Source of the DNA: Pycnopodia helianthoides
Lineage: Eukaryota > Echinodermata > Asteroidea > Forcipulatida > Asteriidae
Direction of reading: 5' to 3'
Length of the DNA stretch: 64,000 nucleotides
Assembly: GCA_032158295.1 (NCBI GenBank)
Contig: CM063253.1
Coordinates: 899,001 to 963,000, forward strand
This document shows positions 20,201 to 32,200 of the stretch, one piece after another. Made by a program: the position numbers and the translations under genes. The notes under the pieces are model-generated. The model searched no databases. It saw nothing but the letters and a program-made list of their open reading frames with translations, and was not told the origin of the DNA. The number at the start of each line of letters is the position of its first letter. The first letter of the stretch is position 1.

Positions 20201-23200
20201 CATCTAGCATTTGCGGTCACAATGCCAGGGTGCTTTGACTGTCATCAGCAGAGGCATCATATGCAAGGTTTCAAAGGGAAAATAACCTGGCAGAGTACAC
20301 TGTTCGAAACGTCGAGACCATCAAACCGGCTCTTTTCAGAGCCAACACTCCTCCCAAAAGAGATTTTACACATGGTTGTACCCGCAAGTTTACTACTATT
20401 TACAGTTATAGTTACTTCTTAGTTAGCATCTCGTTTTTTGGACAGAATAAATAAATTTGCTTACCACATTGTTTAAGAATGGATAAAGAACAGCAACGTG
20501 GTGAATGAAGTATATCCAGGATTCTCTCAAAGGGAACCATAGGATCATGGCTATCAGATCTGGACAAAAAAAGGTAACCGAAAATTACATCAACATTTTA
20601 AAACCCTCTTACTGTCTGACCATTCAATATCACCCATTGTGGTTTTAATAATAATAATATTCGGTTTTTATATAGCGCTTTATACACCATGTCTCAAAGC
20701 GCATCCAACATTATTACCCTGATCACTGGGCCATTTCATTCCTTAAACCATCTCAGCTCCCTGGGGAGTATACAGCCTGTGCTGCCAAATATGTAGCGCA
20801 CTAAGCTAAATCAATCACAAGAACCATCTCTGCCCTCACAGGTACCCAATTTACCCCTGGGTGGAGAGAAGCAATTATAGTAAAGTGTCTTGCTCAGGGA
20901 CACAGGCGTCACGACCGGGATTCGAACCCACACTCTGCTGAACAGAAACACCAGAGCTTCAGTTTGGTATGTTTAATCCAATGTAAAGCATTGATTGGAA
21001 TTAGAAAAAAGGATTAGGATTAGGATTAGAAAAAAAAAAAAAACACTAAAAAAACTCCCAGGTTAGAATTGAGCCGGTCTTGGTCAGACCTGAAATCTGA
21101 ACCCAGAGAAATGGGTCAAATTTACTTTGAATCCGAGCTAAAATCTTTCTTTTTTGCCAGTTTCTGAAACCAATCTCTCCCCAATGAAAGGAGAGACCAC
21201 TCTGGCCTTTAGATCATAAACAACATCGGAAGTAACTGCTCCCTTTCGAAAAGTCCTGCCTCGTGAAATTGAAATGCGAGGGGGATAAGGGAGAAGAGAG
21301 AAAAAAAAACTGCTCCTCAAACTGAAAAAAAGGGACCCATTGAAAAATATCCGCAATCGGACGCCGGATCCCATTTGAATGATAAGCCAGAGTTGTGTAT
21401 TGAGAGAGCTGAGACATGGAGAGACCCATTTTCGTTGGTCATGTGGATGCTGGACAGCCCATTTTGGGTTTAAACGCACTGGACACTATTGGTAATTACT
21501 CAAAATAATTGTTAGCATAAAAACTTACTTGGTAACGAGCAATGGAGAGCTGTTGATAGTATAAAACATTGGGAGAAACGGCTCCCTCTGAAGTGACGTA
21601 GTTTTTGAGAAGAAGTAATTTCTCAGTAAAATATTTGAATTGATTTTGAGATCTCACGCGTGAGGTCTCGAAATCAAGCATCTGAAAGCACAGAACTTTA
21701 TGTGACAAGGGTGTTTTTTCTTCCATTATTACATTATCTCGCAACTTCGACCAGCAAATGAGTTCAAATTTTCACAGGTTTCTTATTTTGTGCATATGTT
21801 GAGATACACCAAGTGAGAAGACTGGTCTTTGACAATTACCAAAGGTGTCCAGTGTCTTTAAATGTAGCATAACTCAACAGTCTAGTCTGGCACACTGAAT
21901 CAGCACATGTGTTTGGGACTGAAAATGGCTTCTAATCGGGAGTTGTTGCAACTCCCTCCAAAATACACAGCTCTGAACTGAGCCAACCTGCAATGAAAAC
22001 ATGTTGTGAATGCATATATGTGCACAGCCACAATAATGGGTACACTTTTCGTTACAAAGACACCAAATGAACAACACATAAATATCGAGTAACTCTTTGC
22101 AGATCTTGTATTCGACAAACTCAAATACTTTCTACTCTTCATTCACACAGCGCTGGTTGATTAATTTACAAAAAACATTGAAATAACTGTTACATCACTA
22201 GTTTTCAAAGTGTTGTTCATAACATGGACACACAAAAAATGTGTACCCATGACTGTGGCTGTGCACATCTACATAGTACACAGTCAACCCTCCTACTGGC
22301 TGACCAATAAACCATCTAGTTGTTTTGAATGATAAACTGTTCCGGCCTGCAATATGATATCACATTTTATTACCTTTATTTCACAAAGCACCACAATTCA
22401 AAATGTGGTGCAAAGAGGAAACCCTGCACACAGGCACGCATGCCCACTAAATGGGGACCCTTGTTCAAGGAGGCAAAATTTAAATTGAGGAAGAACTTTC
22501 ACATTTCTGAGGTCAGATGGAATCTCATTCCAGGAGTTATAAATGAAGATAACAAAATTCTCCTTAAATAATGCCAGCTTTACATTTGTTGGGGATAAAG
22601 GTTGGAGAATCGGAAGATCTCAAACTATGGAAAACATTATTTTACTTATTTCTCAAAAATAGCATTTTAAGCAAAACTACTTATAAGAATAATACTTAGG
22701 TAGGTTTTCCACCATGACCATCTTTTTAACTACGTGCAAAATCTATCAACATTTAAATGTTCAATCTTACCAATGTTTGAACACCCTTTTAAGCCTCTGG
22801 CCCCCCTTTACTAAATCCCCTGCTTTTGTACTCATTGTGTGCTATGTACACAACATTAACAATAGCCAGATATCACAAAGCCTGCAAGTATAAACATTTG
22901 CTAAGCACACACAAAACTTGCTTACTAGGAATAGTTTACCAGCAAAAATGTCATAAAATTGGCATTGTTGCAACTGGTACCCCACACCTCTTTTTGCTGA
23001 ACTTCAACCAACAAGTGTTTACATACCTGACATCATGTAACCAGATATTATGCAGACATTAATTCTTGACAAGTCACTGGTACCCCTGAATTTAAGAAAA
23101 GAAAAGCAAATTGAACCGCATTGTACAAAATAAAACCATGACTATCGAGAGATCCAGAGTTGAGTCTGACTTTAATTATTATTTTAAAAATGCTAATGTT

Positions 23201-26127
23201 TGTGATGACCCTTACAATGTGATATAAAACCAGTTACATTTTACAAAGCATGAGACATACAGATTCAGGGCTCGCCCTTAACACTAGCCCGGCGTACATT
23301 GTCTATTAAAAAATGCTATGGGCTAGTAAACACCACTTCTCAACTTGCCCTGTAGGCTACTAAAAACTGTGCAACCTACTCGTTTAAAATGCTCATTTCT
23401 TCCTTTTTAGATGTGAACAATTAATATATAAAATGTTTTAATCGTTGATGAGTGAGTGAATATAACTTCATTTGATCATTAATAAACTGGTTGTGATCAG
23501 TAACATTAACACAACAGAACATTATATTTATGGCGATCCATGTGTAAAATCTGGGCTACTAAAACTTCCTGAGGGCAAGTAAAATGCGTAGTTTACAGAT
23601 TACTGGCCCGGCAGGCTACTTTACAAAGAGCTTAAGCGCAAGGCCTGAGATTCTTACAGAATCAACCCGAATAAAACTATCCTCAGTCTCACTCTACCCA
23701 GCTATATTCATGACCCAATAATCATACCGATTTTTCTTGTGACTTTAATTTCGCCAATTGCCTCCTGCGATGTATGTAAAACTACATGTACCTTTGCAGT
23801 TTTATGTATTTCAAGTCAACAGTTTGGTGTGTCACTGAATTGCACAACACCATCAATTATCATTAAAATATTTTGGATGACCCTTTAAAGAGCCTAAAAT
23901 AACTTGTTTTCAATCAACATCAGTTCAAAAACACTAACAAATATACTATATCAAAAAACACTTGTCAGAAAAAAAACATAACCAAAGACCAAAGGGGGAA
24001 AAACTACAATTAACGATTAATTACAATTAAAAACGCCATCACAAAATCCAAGCTAACACAAAGTACAAAAGCACTGCAAATCCCCCCCCCCAAAAAAAAA
24101 ACAGCTTCAGATTATATGTACAAAGCATTGAAAACACATGCATGGTTATAATGCAGCAGTAAGTACTATCAATGCTGTCCTTCTAAGTCACTGTTTACCA
24201 TAAATAAACTTGTTTGCATTTTGTATTTGTCAATTTGACCAAGATAAGAATGAGGAACAACATACATGTATGGTACATGAGAAGAACATTGCTCAAAACA
24301 CCCACTGGACCACTGGCCAGAGTTCAATCAATTTTGGCACTTGGCCAGTAACCATAAAATTTAAACAAGTCCATCAATCTAGTGCTTTTGGTCAAACACA
24401 ATTCCAAACCTCTTCTTAACCAGATTTTCTGCTAAGCAAAAATAAGCAGGATACCAGTCACAGATTGTACATGTGACATGCTACATGTACTTTTGCTGGT
24501 AACCTTATTCTAGTGAGCATAAGTTTGTTGTGCTCAGCTACATTTTGTGCTTAAGCAGCTCTATGAAATAAGGCACTGGTTAAAAGCTGAGCAAGTATAA
24601 GAACTTAGAAATATTTAAGGTCTTCATAAAGATTATATTTATGCTCTGGTGACCCTTTTGAGCTATAAGACCTCTGGTATGGTGGATGTTTAATAAAAAC
24701 TTGAACCACCTCAACGAGTCATCAGGACCTAATTTCATGGCTCTGCTTACCACCGAATTCTACACTTGCGATCACCATTCTTTGCTTACAGGGCAAGCGC
24801 CGAATTTCTGCGCTAGCTGTGTAGGCAAAGAATGCCTAGACCATACGTGGACTATGCACGCGCACAAGCATAGAAATTTCCTGCTAACCCGTGAAATACG
24901 CTTGACGTAAGCGTGGAATTCCCTGCTTCCGTAAGCGCCGATTCTTTGACTACGGTTAGCAGAGCCGTGGAAGTGGGCACAGTACTTACCATAACGTATC
25001 TTCAGAAATGTTGTTATCGTTGATCAAATTGTAAACACTGAGTATGCTGACTATGGCAGCGTGGAGCATGGATACTATTCTGTTGAAGAAATGGAGAGGC
25101 GAAAAAATATATTAAATTCAAATTAATAATACATTCAAACCTTCCACTGCTTACTGTATGAACATGAATGGCGTAACAATGCAAATCCATATGGAACGCC
25201 CAAGCCTAATGAAATATACATACGCTTAAGCAAATTTTCTACAGTAAGCACAAAAATGTGCTTACCGTTAAGCAGTTCTGTAAAATTTGACCCAGGTGAT
25301 GAATAGGAGCAATGATACTGTTTGAGCTAACTTGGCTTGAAAAATTGCATAAAATGAACACATTATTATTGCACACATTATGTATGGTATTATTAAAAAC
25401 CACAACATTGGATGATATTGAAATAGCCACACAGTGACAATGCGACGATGAATTCATCACAAATCATTGACATTGAATGGTCCAAGACAGTGGGAGGGTT
25501 ACAAACAATCAACCATGGCGTGTCGTGGCCAAGTGGTCAAGTTCACCGGACCCAAGCTCTGTTGTTATCAGCAGCACAGTGTGCGTTCAAATCCTGGTCA
25601 TGACACTTGTGACCTTGAGCAAGGCACTTAACCATAATTGCTTCATAAAAAGTTGGGAAGGTAACGTGCATTCTACTCTACCAGCCAGGCTCCTAGTGGA
25701 TGATACCCATGCCTACATCCTTACGGACTGTGAAGGGGGTAACCCTGTTTCAGCCCCAGGAGTAGGTGGCAACGTGCCTCTGGTGTCAGTTGATTTGGGT
25801 CAACAGCCAAAATCAGTTAAGTTTAGCCCTCACCTTGATTGGCCGTTTGGCCTTGTGAGTTAGGTGATATCGCATTAAAAAAAAACAAGAAAAAAAAGAA
25901 AAAAGATTTCTGCTACTCTACCTTGTGTTCCAGTCACCCTGTTCATATGGTGTTAGTTTATGATACGCTGGTACGTACTTGGCCGACAGAATCGGACTTG
26001 CAACAAACACCAGAAAAAAGCTGACGACAAAACTTGCCAAAAGCACTGGTAGGTAAGTGGGTGTGGCCTTGGACATGAAGTCTTGGCTGGTAGTAGCGGG
26101 AGTAATGGTATCATTCATGATGTCCAT
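17207..26127 (-). CDS. TLCD4: TLC-domain membrane protein, TLCD4/TMEM56-like (frame break in last exon)
   Basis: Six minus-strand coding exons: 25922-26127, 24990-25079, 23027-23085, 20465-20559, 19027-19100 and 17207-17533. Phases agree throughout. Exon 1 codes a short lumenal head, a hydrophobic helix and WNTR; exon 2 matches the SR-VVS-HS segment of TLCD4; exon 3 codes INVCIISGYMMSD; exon 4 carries the TLC histidine pair in YFIHHVAVLYPF (about residues 138-139); exon 5 codes ANIRILAECSTVFVNN; exon 6 codes the last two helices. TLC proteins are multi-pass ER or plasma membrane proteins linked to ceramide or lipid handling; the exact activity of TLCD4 is not settled. In exon 6 the frame holds to RIAILLPYYAL and resumes one frame over at AYQAIGRAVAAL, so one base is missing near 17417-17422. 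With that base allowed for, the length is about 283 residues, against 263 in human. It is either an assembly indel or an inactivating change. An out-of-frame ATG lies upstream of the chosen start. Confidence 0.88.
17792..18325. mobile_element. Foldback element with 150-200 base inverted arms
   Basis: Left arm 17792-17940 and right arm 18130-18325 are inverted copies: GGCAATGCGTCGTATTTTTG pairs with CAAAAATACGGCGCATTGCC, and GTTTAGTCAGTGCTTCTAGA with its complement. The right arm has about 45 extra bases. No transposase. In intron 5 of the TLCD4-like gene. Confidence 0.75.
19150..19547 (+). mobile_element. TTAA-MITE family H, copy H1
   Basis: Right end, inverted, TTAAAGGTAGGGTCGTACTT; left end degraded near 19150. 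The interior GTGAAAGTTTCAGCTGAATA and onwards matches 31637-32067. Shares its right TTAA with MITE B2. Confidence 0.65.
19544..19922 (+). mobile_element. TTAA-MITE family B, copy B2
   Basis: Starts TTAAAGGCAGTGGATAATTT and ends CCAAAAGTATGTCCTGCCTTTAA-like (19900-19922). The central hairpin is AGGCTTCATGAAGC-like, a different palindrome from other B copies. In intron 4 of the TLCD4-like gene... it directly abuts H1. Confidence 0.8.
19994..20190. mobile_element. MITE E2
   Basis: Starts GGGCCCAATTTCATAG and ends GCTTAAGCAGCTCTATGACA; E-family interior (GCCAGTCACAG). Confidence 0.7.
20328..20343 (+). other. Histone-mRNA-type 3' stem-loop sequence
   Basis: GGCTCTTTTCAGAGCC matches the histone 3' stem-loop consensus exactly (6-base stem, 4-base loop). 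A purine run AAAAGAGAT follows 13 bases later, at about the place of a histone downstream element. No histone gene is next to it. The flank CGAAACGTCGAGACCA suggests it lies in a repeat. Confidence 0.5.
20640..20985 (-). mobile_element. tRNA-derived SINE S5 with LINE-like tail
   Basis: On the minus strand a B box (GGGTTCGAATCCCGG) and the CAGAGTGTGGGTTCG context match S1; the far end has TATATAGCGCTTTATACACC, like the tails of L2/CR1 LINEs, next to an ATA microsatellite at 20648-20660. Together these fit a SINE mobilised by a LINE sharing its tail. Confidence 0.6.
21470..21861 (+). mobile_element. TTAA-MITE family B, copy B3
   Basis: Starts TTAAACGCACTGGACACTAT and, inverted from the right, TTAAAGACACTGGACACCTT. 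The central hairpin GAGATCTCACGCGTGAGGTC lies near 21648. In intron 3 of the TLCD4-like gene. Confidence 0.88.
23274..23647 (+). repeat. Interspersed repeat F, copy 2
   Basis: Diverged copy of 6801-7152, same orientation, in intron 3 of the TLCD4-like gene; contains a short extra segment near 23470. Confidence 0.7.
24728..24972. mobile_element. E-related inverted-repeat element
   Basis: Ends TTTCATGGCTCTGCTTACC and GGTTAGCAGAGCCGTGG are inverted; the interior holds several GCGCCGAATT/CGGCGCTTAC pieces. It ends about 18 bases before exon 2 of the TLCD4-like gene on the plus coordinate. Confidence 0.5.
25507..25905 (+). mobile_element. tRNA-derived SINE S4 with poly-A tail
   Basis: The A box lies in GTGTCGTGGCCAAGTGGTC and the B box in GCGTTCAAATCCTGG. 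Downstream is GAGCAAGGCACTTAACCA, a motif of the SINE body found widely in animals, and the copy ends in an A-rich tail at 25875-25905. The tail is about 16 bases from the donor of the first coding exon of the TLCD4-like gene. Confidence 0.78.
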
Positions 26128-28868
26128 GTTGACTGGAGACAGGCTCTGTGTTGATAAGTTAGGAGTGTACACACAGTGTGACCATTCACTCTGCAACTGT
26201 GCAAAGATGAAACATAAAAATATTTACATAAATTTTAGCATAAAAGATAAAAATTGTATTTGGCTGGAAATGTTTAATTGCAGGTCTCCTTGCTTTGGCC
26301 ATCATTTTGCCACCTAAGCATGACAAGCCTTGAAATGGTAGGTCTAAGGCTTGAACAAAAAACATAATTATATCTGGGTAAATACGATGTTATTCATTGG
26401 TGACAATGAGTAGGCCTACAATAAATTATATTTTAAAATAAACATTCAAAAAAACATTACCCCCAAACAAACACTCTCCATCTCACATCACAAAGCACTC
26501 TACAAGTAAAAAATCTACAAGTTGTTGTACAAAGAATGAATGACCAATAACCACATGTATGTCACCTGTGACATCACATTTCTACAAAAGAGCCACTAGA
26601 GCTTTGACTGTCTGCAGGCATAGGGGCCTAATCTGTACACAGCTCAAGGGAGGAAAACTAATCGGACTTTTTGCCAAACTAGAGAAGTATACGACTCAGA
26701 AAGAAAATAAATATAGTATGGTTTGTTTGGGGTGGTCAGTCGATATTAATATCTCCCGAGGTATTGAAAATTGACAAACTAGATCCCAAGACAAAGACGA
26801 GGGAACTTGTTTGTCAACTTTCAATACAATGGGGAGACAAATATTGACTATCCACCATGTTAGGCCAAGTCAAAAAAGGAACAAGTTTCTCGTCTGGACT
26901 TTTTTTAAAAAGGAGGAGGCAGCACTTTACTATTTACTATTTTCAAATTTTTTGCTATTTTTTCCAAGATGGTCGCCATGCTAAATATGGCTGGCCAAGG
27001 TGTATTTATTCACAGTAAATTTAAAGCAACAAATTTGTCACAGAAAACAATGAAATCAGCTGTTCTTCTCATCGTTGCTAGGTGCCCTGGGGGGTAAATT
27101 TGTTAGGTGGTTTAAAACCACTATGTACTTCGCCTACCCTGACATAAAAACGAAGTGTTGGGAACCAAATTGCACAGAAAGCTAGGCGCAGTTTCCAGTC
27201 GTTTTGTATATAAAATTCTTAACATGCTGCTAGCATGCTACACCATACGAAGCTGGAGTGCGCCAATTTTTTAGCGACTGGAATACAAAATAATACTACA
27301 CAAAGCACCAAGCTCAAACACTTGATAGACTTTAGGCACAGTCATTTATATCGCAAACATATTTGTATTTGTATCACGATTGAAGTAGAGAAGAGTCTAG
27401 ACGCCCGGCTCATACACTGATCTGTGGCTCACACTCAATTAATAGACTCTTTGCATGCGATGTTGTATTGCAAAGGTGAAAAAAGAGTCTAGACAAAATC
27501 TCCTTTTTTGTTGTTGCTTTTTTTCTGAATAGAAAATAGTAAACAAAAGGAGGCGGGCGGGGCAAGAAACTCGTAAGTTTTGTTACCATGATTAGTTTAA
27601 CGATTCTTAAGTTTATGTACTTAGTTTTAAAAGTAATTATGTAACATTTATCATGACTAGTCCAATGAAGGGCAATGTAAATTATCTTATCCCATCAAAA
27701 CTAGGAAATTCCCTGCAGCAACCAGGTCACCCTTTTGGTATATTATAAGGTGTTATGGCCCATGCTTCAAATTACAAGTACAACAAAACAAGTATTTATT
27801 GTTTACCTCCATACAACAAGGTCTAAAAAATAAAGTACTTTAAAATAGCCCACCAGTGAGCTGACATAACATTTGCGAACTCAGGGTGACTCTATTGCAA
27901 TAATCCTTGGATTAATCTTTGGAGGGTAAACCATAATATTTGCAAATTATTTTGAACAAAATTTTAAAAAAAACTTTGAATTTTTTTAATACACCTTCTC
28001 AGTGTTTGTCGTAGCGCAAAAAGGGGCTACGACTAACTATTCGCTGCTAGACTGCACCATACTCCTTAATTACAAGAATAGTTTTTTGTATGCAGCAGTT
28101 CATTTAATTGGGCAACTGTTAATGGGGAATTAACAAAGCCAATACAATTACTAGCATACATGGAGCTTGACTCAGGTTGTCAACAAAAACAAAATACCAG
28201 AAAACATTGCACACATATTTGTTTGATTCAAACTTTACTTTTGTTGACCTGGCTGGAAAGTTACCCAGCTTATTGCAGTCACATTACTGGAGTGGTACAG
28301 TGTGAGTTTAATCATTATTGGTAATCATGGTAATGCATGACATGTGATGGAAAATAAATGAATACTTTAAAAATTATATTAAAATGTAAATTTTCACCAC
28401 ACCACTCACTGACTCACTCAGAACATTAAATATGATTGAAGGTTGAAAAATAGCAAGTTTAGACATACTAGTAGTAGTACATTCATGTAAGTAACTCGGT
28501 GGGCTATGCCTATGGATGGACAATGGTTGGTGACATAGTTTTTGTTTTAAACCACAAATAGAAAAAGAACAGAATGGCATTATATTTTTAATAGCAAGAC
28601 TTTTGAATGCAGTATAATTTACCAAGCACGACGTTCATGACACGGAATGGAATCAACTGCCGGACAATCACACACACGGCCTCCTCGGATTAAGCTAGAA
28701 TTAGCAATTCCATGTCCCGTGTACGATTACGAAACACCGGCCGAGGTCATCTCTCTCACGAAGGCCGTGGTCGGCCCACGGAGGCCTTCTTGCATGGTCG
28801 GCCGAATGGGACTGACAACTGGACAATCATTTGAAGAAGAAAAAATAGTAATGATTGCGTAACTTTAC

Positions 28869-28990
28869 CTGTTTTAGTCCCGATCCGTCTGCTCTGTACT
28901 CTCGAGTAGTTCGCTCACCTGGTTAGGTTGTGCTGGTGCCTGGTGCTATTATTTTTTATTACTGGGCCCACTAGACCGGAACTCCGGAAG
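28869..28990 (-). other. Probable 5' untranslated exon of the TLCD4-like gene
   Basis: The minus strand has a good donor (CAG|GTAAAG) with exon edge at 28869. The coding exon downstream has an acceptor at about 26190 (TTGCAG), which lets this exon splice onto the untranslated lead of the first coding exon. The right edge near 28990 is a guess from base composition: the stretch is richer in CpG than its surroundings. Confidence 0.45.
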
Positions 28991-29277
28991 CTTCCGTTTC
29001 CGCGCCTCAACCCAACTTCGCTCGTGCCCGCGATCTTTCTAGACTATGTAAAAATTAAAGACGCATCAAAATCCGAGAACAAGGACGGAAATACCGTTTT
29101 CTAGTCTGATACTGCGAGGGCCGACACTTATATGCATAGCTAACACATAGTCAAAGAGTCCAGGAATAAGCCATTGAAATTGTTGCAACAGTTCAAAGGT
29201 CAAAGGGACTCCATAGCCGACGTGTGCTGCAGAAAAAACATCGCCCACCGGTTACGAAGGTCAACAAGACATGCAAG
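28991..29277. promoter_or_regulatory. Putative bidirectional promoter between TLCD4-like gene and ALG14
   Basis: Only about 290 bases separate the putative first TLCD4-like exon (minus strand) from the ALG14 start codon (plus strand). The flanking 28.65-29.05 kb is CpG-richer than the window average. No TATA box is evident. The role is inferred from the head-to-head arrangement. Confidence 0.55.
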
Positions 29278-32200
29278 ATGGCAGCCTCCATGGACGCAAA
29301 AATGTTGGTATTCGGTGGCTTGTGTTTTGTACTTTTTATATTGTTACTCAGACTGTTAGTAGTGCTTAGAGGTCTCGGAAAACAGAGAAGTACACGCAGC
29401 AAGTTAAGACAGCTAAAAGTTATGGTTATCACGGGATCAGGTAGGATTACACAGTACGATTTTGCTCATGTAATTGAGTTTGTACTTATAATTATGGAAG
29501 AAGAAGAAGAAGAAGAAGGATTTGATCCGTTTTTCGTTAACTCCAGTATTTACCATGTTTACAACTGAAACTGTATTCACGTAAATACCATCGCCTTGCC
29601 ACCATGATAATGCCCTTTTAAATAATGAAACCAGACTAATCTCATCGCTCATCATAGCCCCATGATTACAAGAATAGGGCCAATCCACTCCGTATCTTTG
29701 GCCCAGCACCACTGCAGACCAATTCTTTCGCCCTACGATGTTTTTTATCTGCAAAGATCTAGATCGTGAAACTTACCGATTGAATGCTTATGTACTTGCA
29801 GATAGCCGGACTGTTAAAATTTCTTTAAAAAACATCACACGTTTTTGGTGAAAATCAAATGAAAAGTAGCTCAAAACTTTGGTACTGGACAAGAATTGAT
29901 TTTGCAACTAACCTATTCTGGTTATAAAGAAAATACTTTCCACACTGTTAAAATATAAAAATTCTAGGTCTTATGAATGATCATAAACTGTTTATGAACA
30001 AAACTACTCTTATCTTAGAATAGTACTATAGTTACTGGACAAATGATACTCTTTTGTTTCTTGCTTGGTTCATAAAACTATCATTTGATTGATACTCAAT
30101 AACAGAATCATAAGAATAAGATATTAATCATTTATTGGCAAACTCACAAAGTCAACATTTCAAACATATTTATTCTATACACAATGAGGTATTATCATCC
30201 AATTTGAAAAACACAAGACTGCTGTGAGTGTTTGACTTGTCCAGTGGTGAGTGTACTGGCCTGACATTATATTCGCCGTGCGGTCCAGTGTACATTTCGA
30301 GCCCTGGCATCAATCCAAGTGTTTTTATATTACTAAATAACAAACAGCATGCAGCAACACTGCTGAAGTCCTGAACTGAGTTCAATTCTCAAAAAGTGCT
30401 TTTCCCTCCTGCTTGTTTACCCTCTTGCTGTCTGACCATTCAATACCATTCAAGTGGTTTTGAATGATAGATAAACTATGCCAGCCTGAAATATGATACC
30501 ATGAGGGAATGCATGCACACAGTACACAGTTCTGTGCACAGTTGTGCCACCGTACACAACCTTGGCAGTCGAATGGTTTCAAATGGTTGGTCAACTCACT
30601 GGAAAATGTTGCCAAGAGTCACCGACAGTAGGAGGGTTAATGAGAAAAACAACATAACTTCAAGGACTTTCACAAAAAATTACTTCAAATTGTTTAAGAA
30701 GAAATGGCCTAAACATGCTAAAAATAGAATAACAATAAATAAATTTGAAATATATTTACTTTTTTAGGAGGACACACTACAGAGATTTTACGACTGATGG
30801 GAAGTATGAGCGAAGTCTACTCCCCAAGAATATATATCCTCGCTGACACGGATAAGTTGAGTGAGGAAAAAGTTAAAGATTTTGAGTCGGGAAGGAAAAC
30901 AGAAGGAAGGAACTCACAGGTTAGTTTGGAAGAGTTCAACATTTAAACTGGCAATAACAATATTGAACGATTAAATTTTGAAATATCCGTTTTAGGATTA
31001 CTATTAACAAATGTCGTATCAGTATTTTTATCAAGTTGAAATTGTTACGAGGGATCTTGACTAAGAGTAGGGGTAGAAATGTTTGGCATTGGCGTACTGA
31101 GAACATATAAAGACTCTGCAAGGGTGAAAATGTGAGGCCATTAAAAGTTTTCAACAGCGAATCCCATTTCCTTAATATCCTGTTGTGACACAGCCAAGCC
31201 ACATTGAGAATTTGCCCTCAAGCCATGAATGATTTCTTAAACCCTAGTTCAGCATGGAAAGGATACCTAGGAGTCGTGAAGTCAGGCAGTCTTACATCAC
31301 CAGTGTAGCCTCGACACTCTACGCTTCTCTCTATTCCTTCCCTCTGGTCTTCAGACATGCACCTGATCTTGTAAGTGGTGGATGGATAAAGCCCGGTTCA
31401 TACTTCTGCAATGCGAATGCATGAATTTTCGCAAAAACAATTCCACGTTGAGATGTGCCCAACTCCTGCGAAAAAACGTTTGTAGCGAAAAACAGCCCTG
31501 TGACATCAAAATTAACTTCGCATTCGCATTCGCTTGAAGTATGAACCGGACTTTAGTGATAAAACTAAAGCAAAACAAAATGAAAGACTTTTGAACACTA
31601 GGTGGCAGCAGACATAGAAGGTAAATGATCATTGTTTGTAAAGGCAGGTTCAAAGATAGGTATTTGTCAATGTGTTGCTGATTTATAAGCAAAACTATAA
31701 AGAAAGATACGATAAAAGTCAGGTGTGAAAGTTTCAGCTGAATACAGTGTCTACTTGCTGAGAAAACAGCAAAAAACTGTCCCGATATTTTCGCAAGAAG
31801 GTCAAATCCATCCATGTTTAGCGAGGTGGCAGCAGGTACCAACCGCATCTCTAGCCGCAGCATTCGCGAACGGACATCAACGCTCAGAAAACTGAGAAAC
31901 GATTTATGCATGACGTTTGTCAGATTCAAATTATCCAAACCATATTACTTTAGTGCGAATCCTTTCTCAAAATAGTTTATACTATCAACAGCTGCAGTGC
32001 TTCTCACCCTAAAAGTTTTATGGTCATTATTTTTTAAGTAATTACCAATCTATGACCCTATTTTTAAATAGTTCTGAGCATGCGCACCTCCAGTCTGCTG
32101 CCTCTAGCACTCCTTAAAGCCCCCCTTATAATTGTCTTAGGGGGTTGTGAGCCAATGAGTTGGTCTTATATATTTTTAAACTTAAATTCACAGGTTTTTC

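Noticed and set aside
21138..21479. Minus-strand ORF of 113 codons
   Set aside because: No similarity, no splice signals, partly K-type repeat sequence.
25477..25863. Plus-strand ORF of 128 codons
   Set aside because: It is the translation of SINE S4.
31351..31938. Minus-strand ORF of 195 codons in ALG14 intron 3
   Set aside because: It covers MITE N and MITE H2 and has no protein-like similarity; it is an open stretch of transposon sequence.
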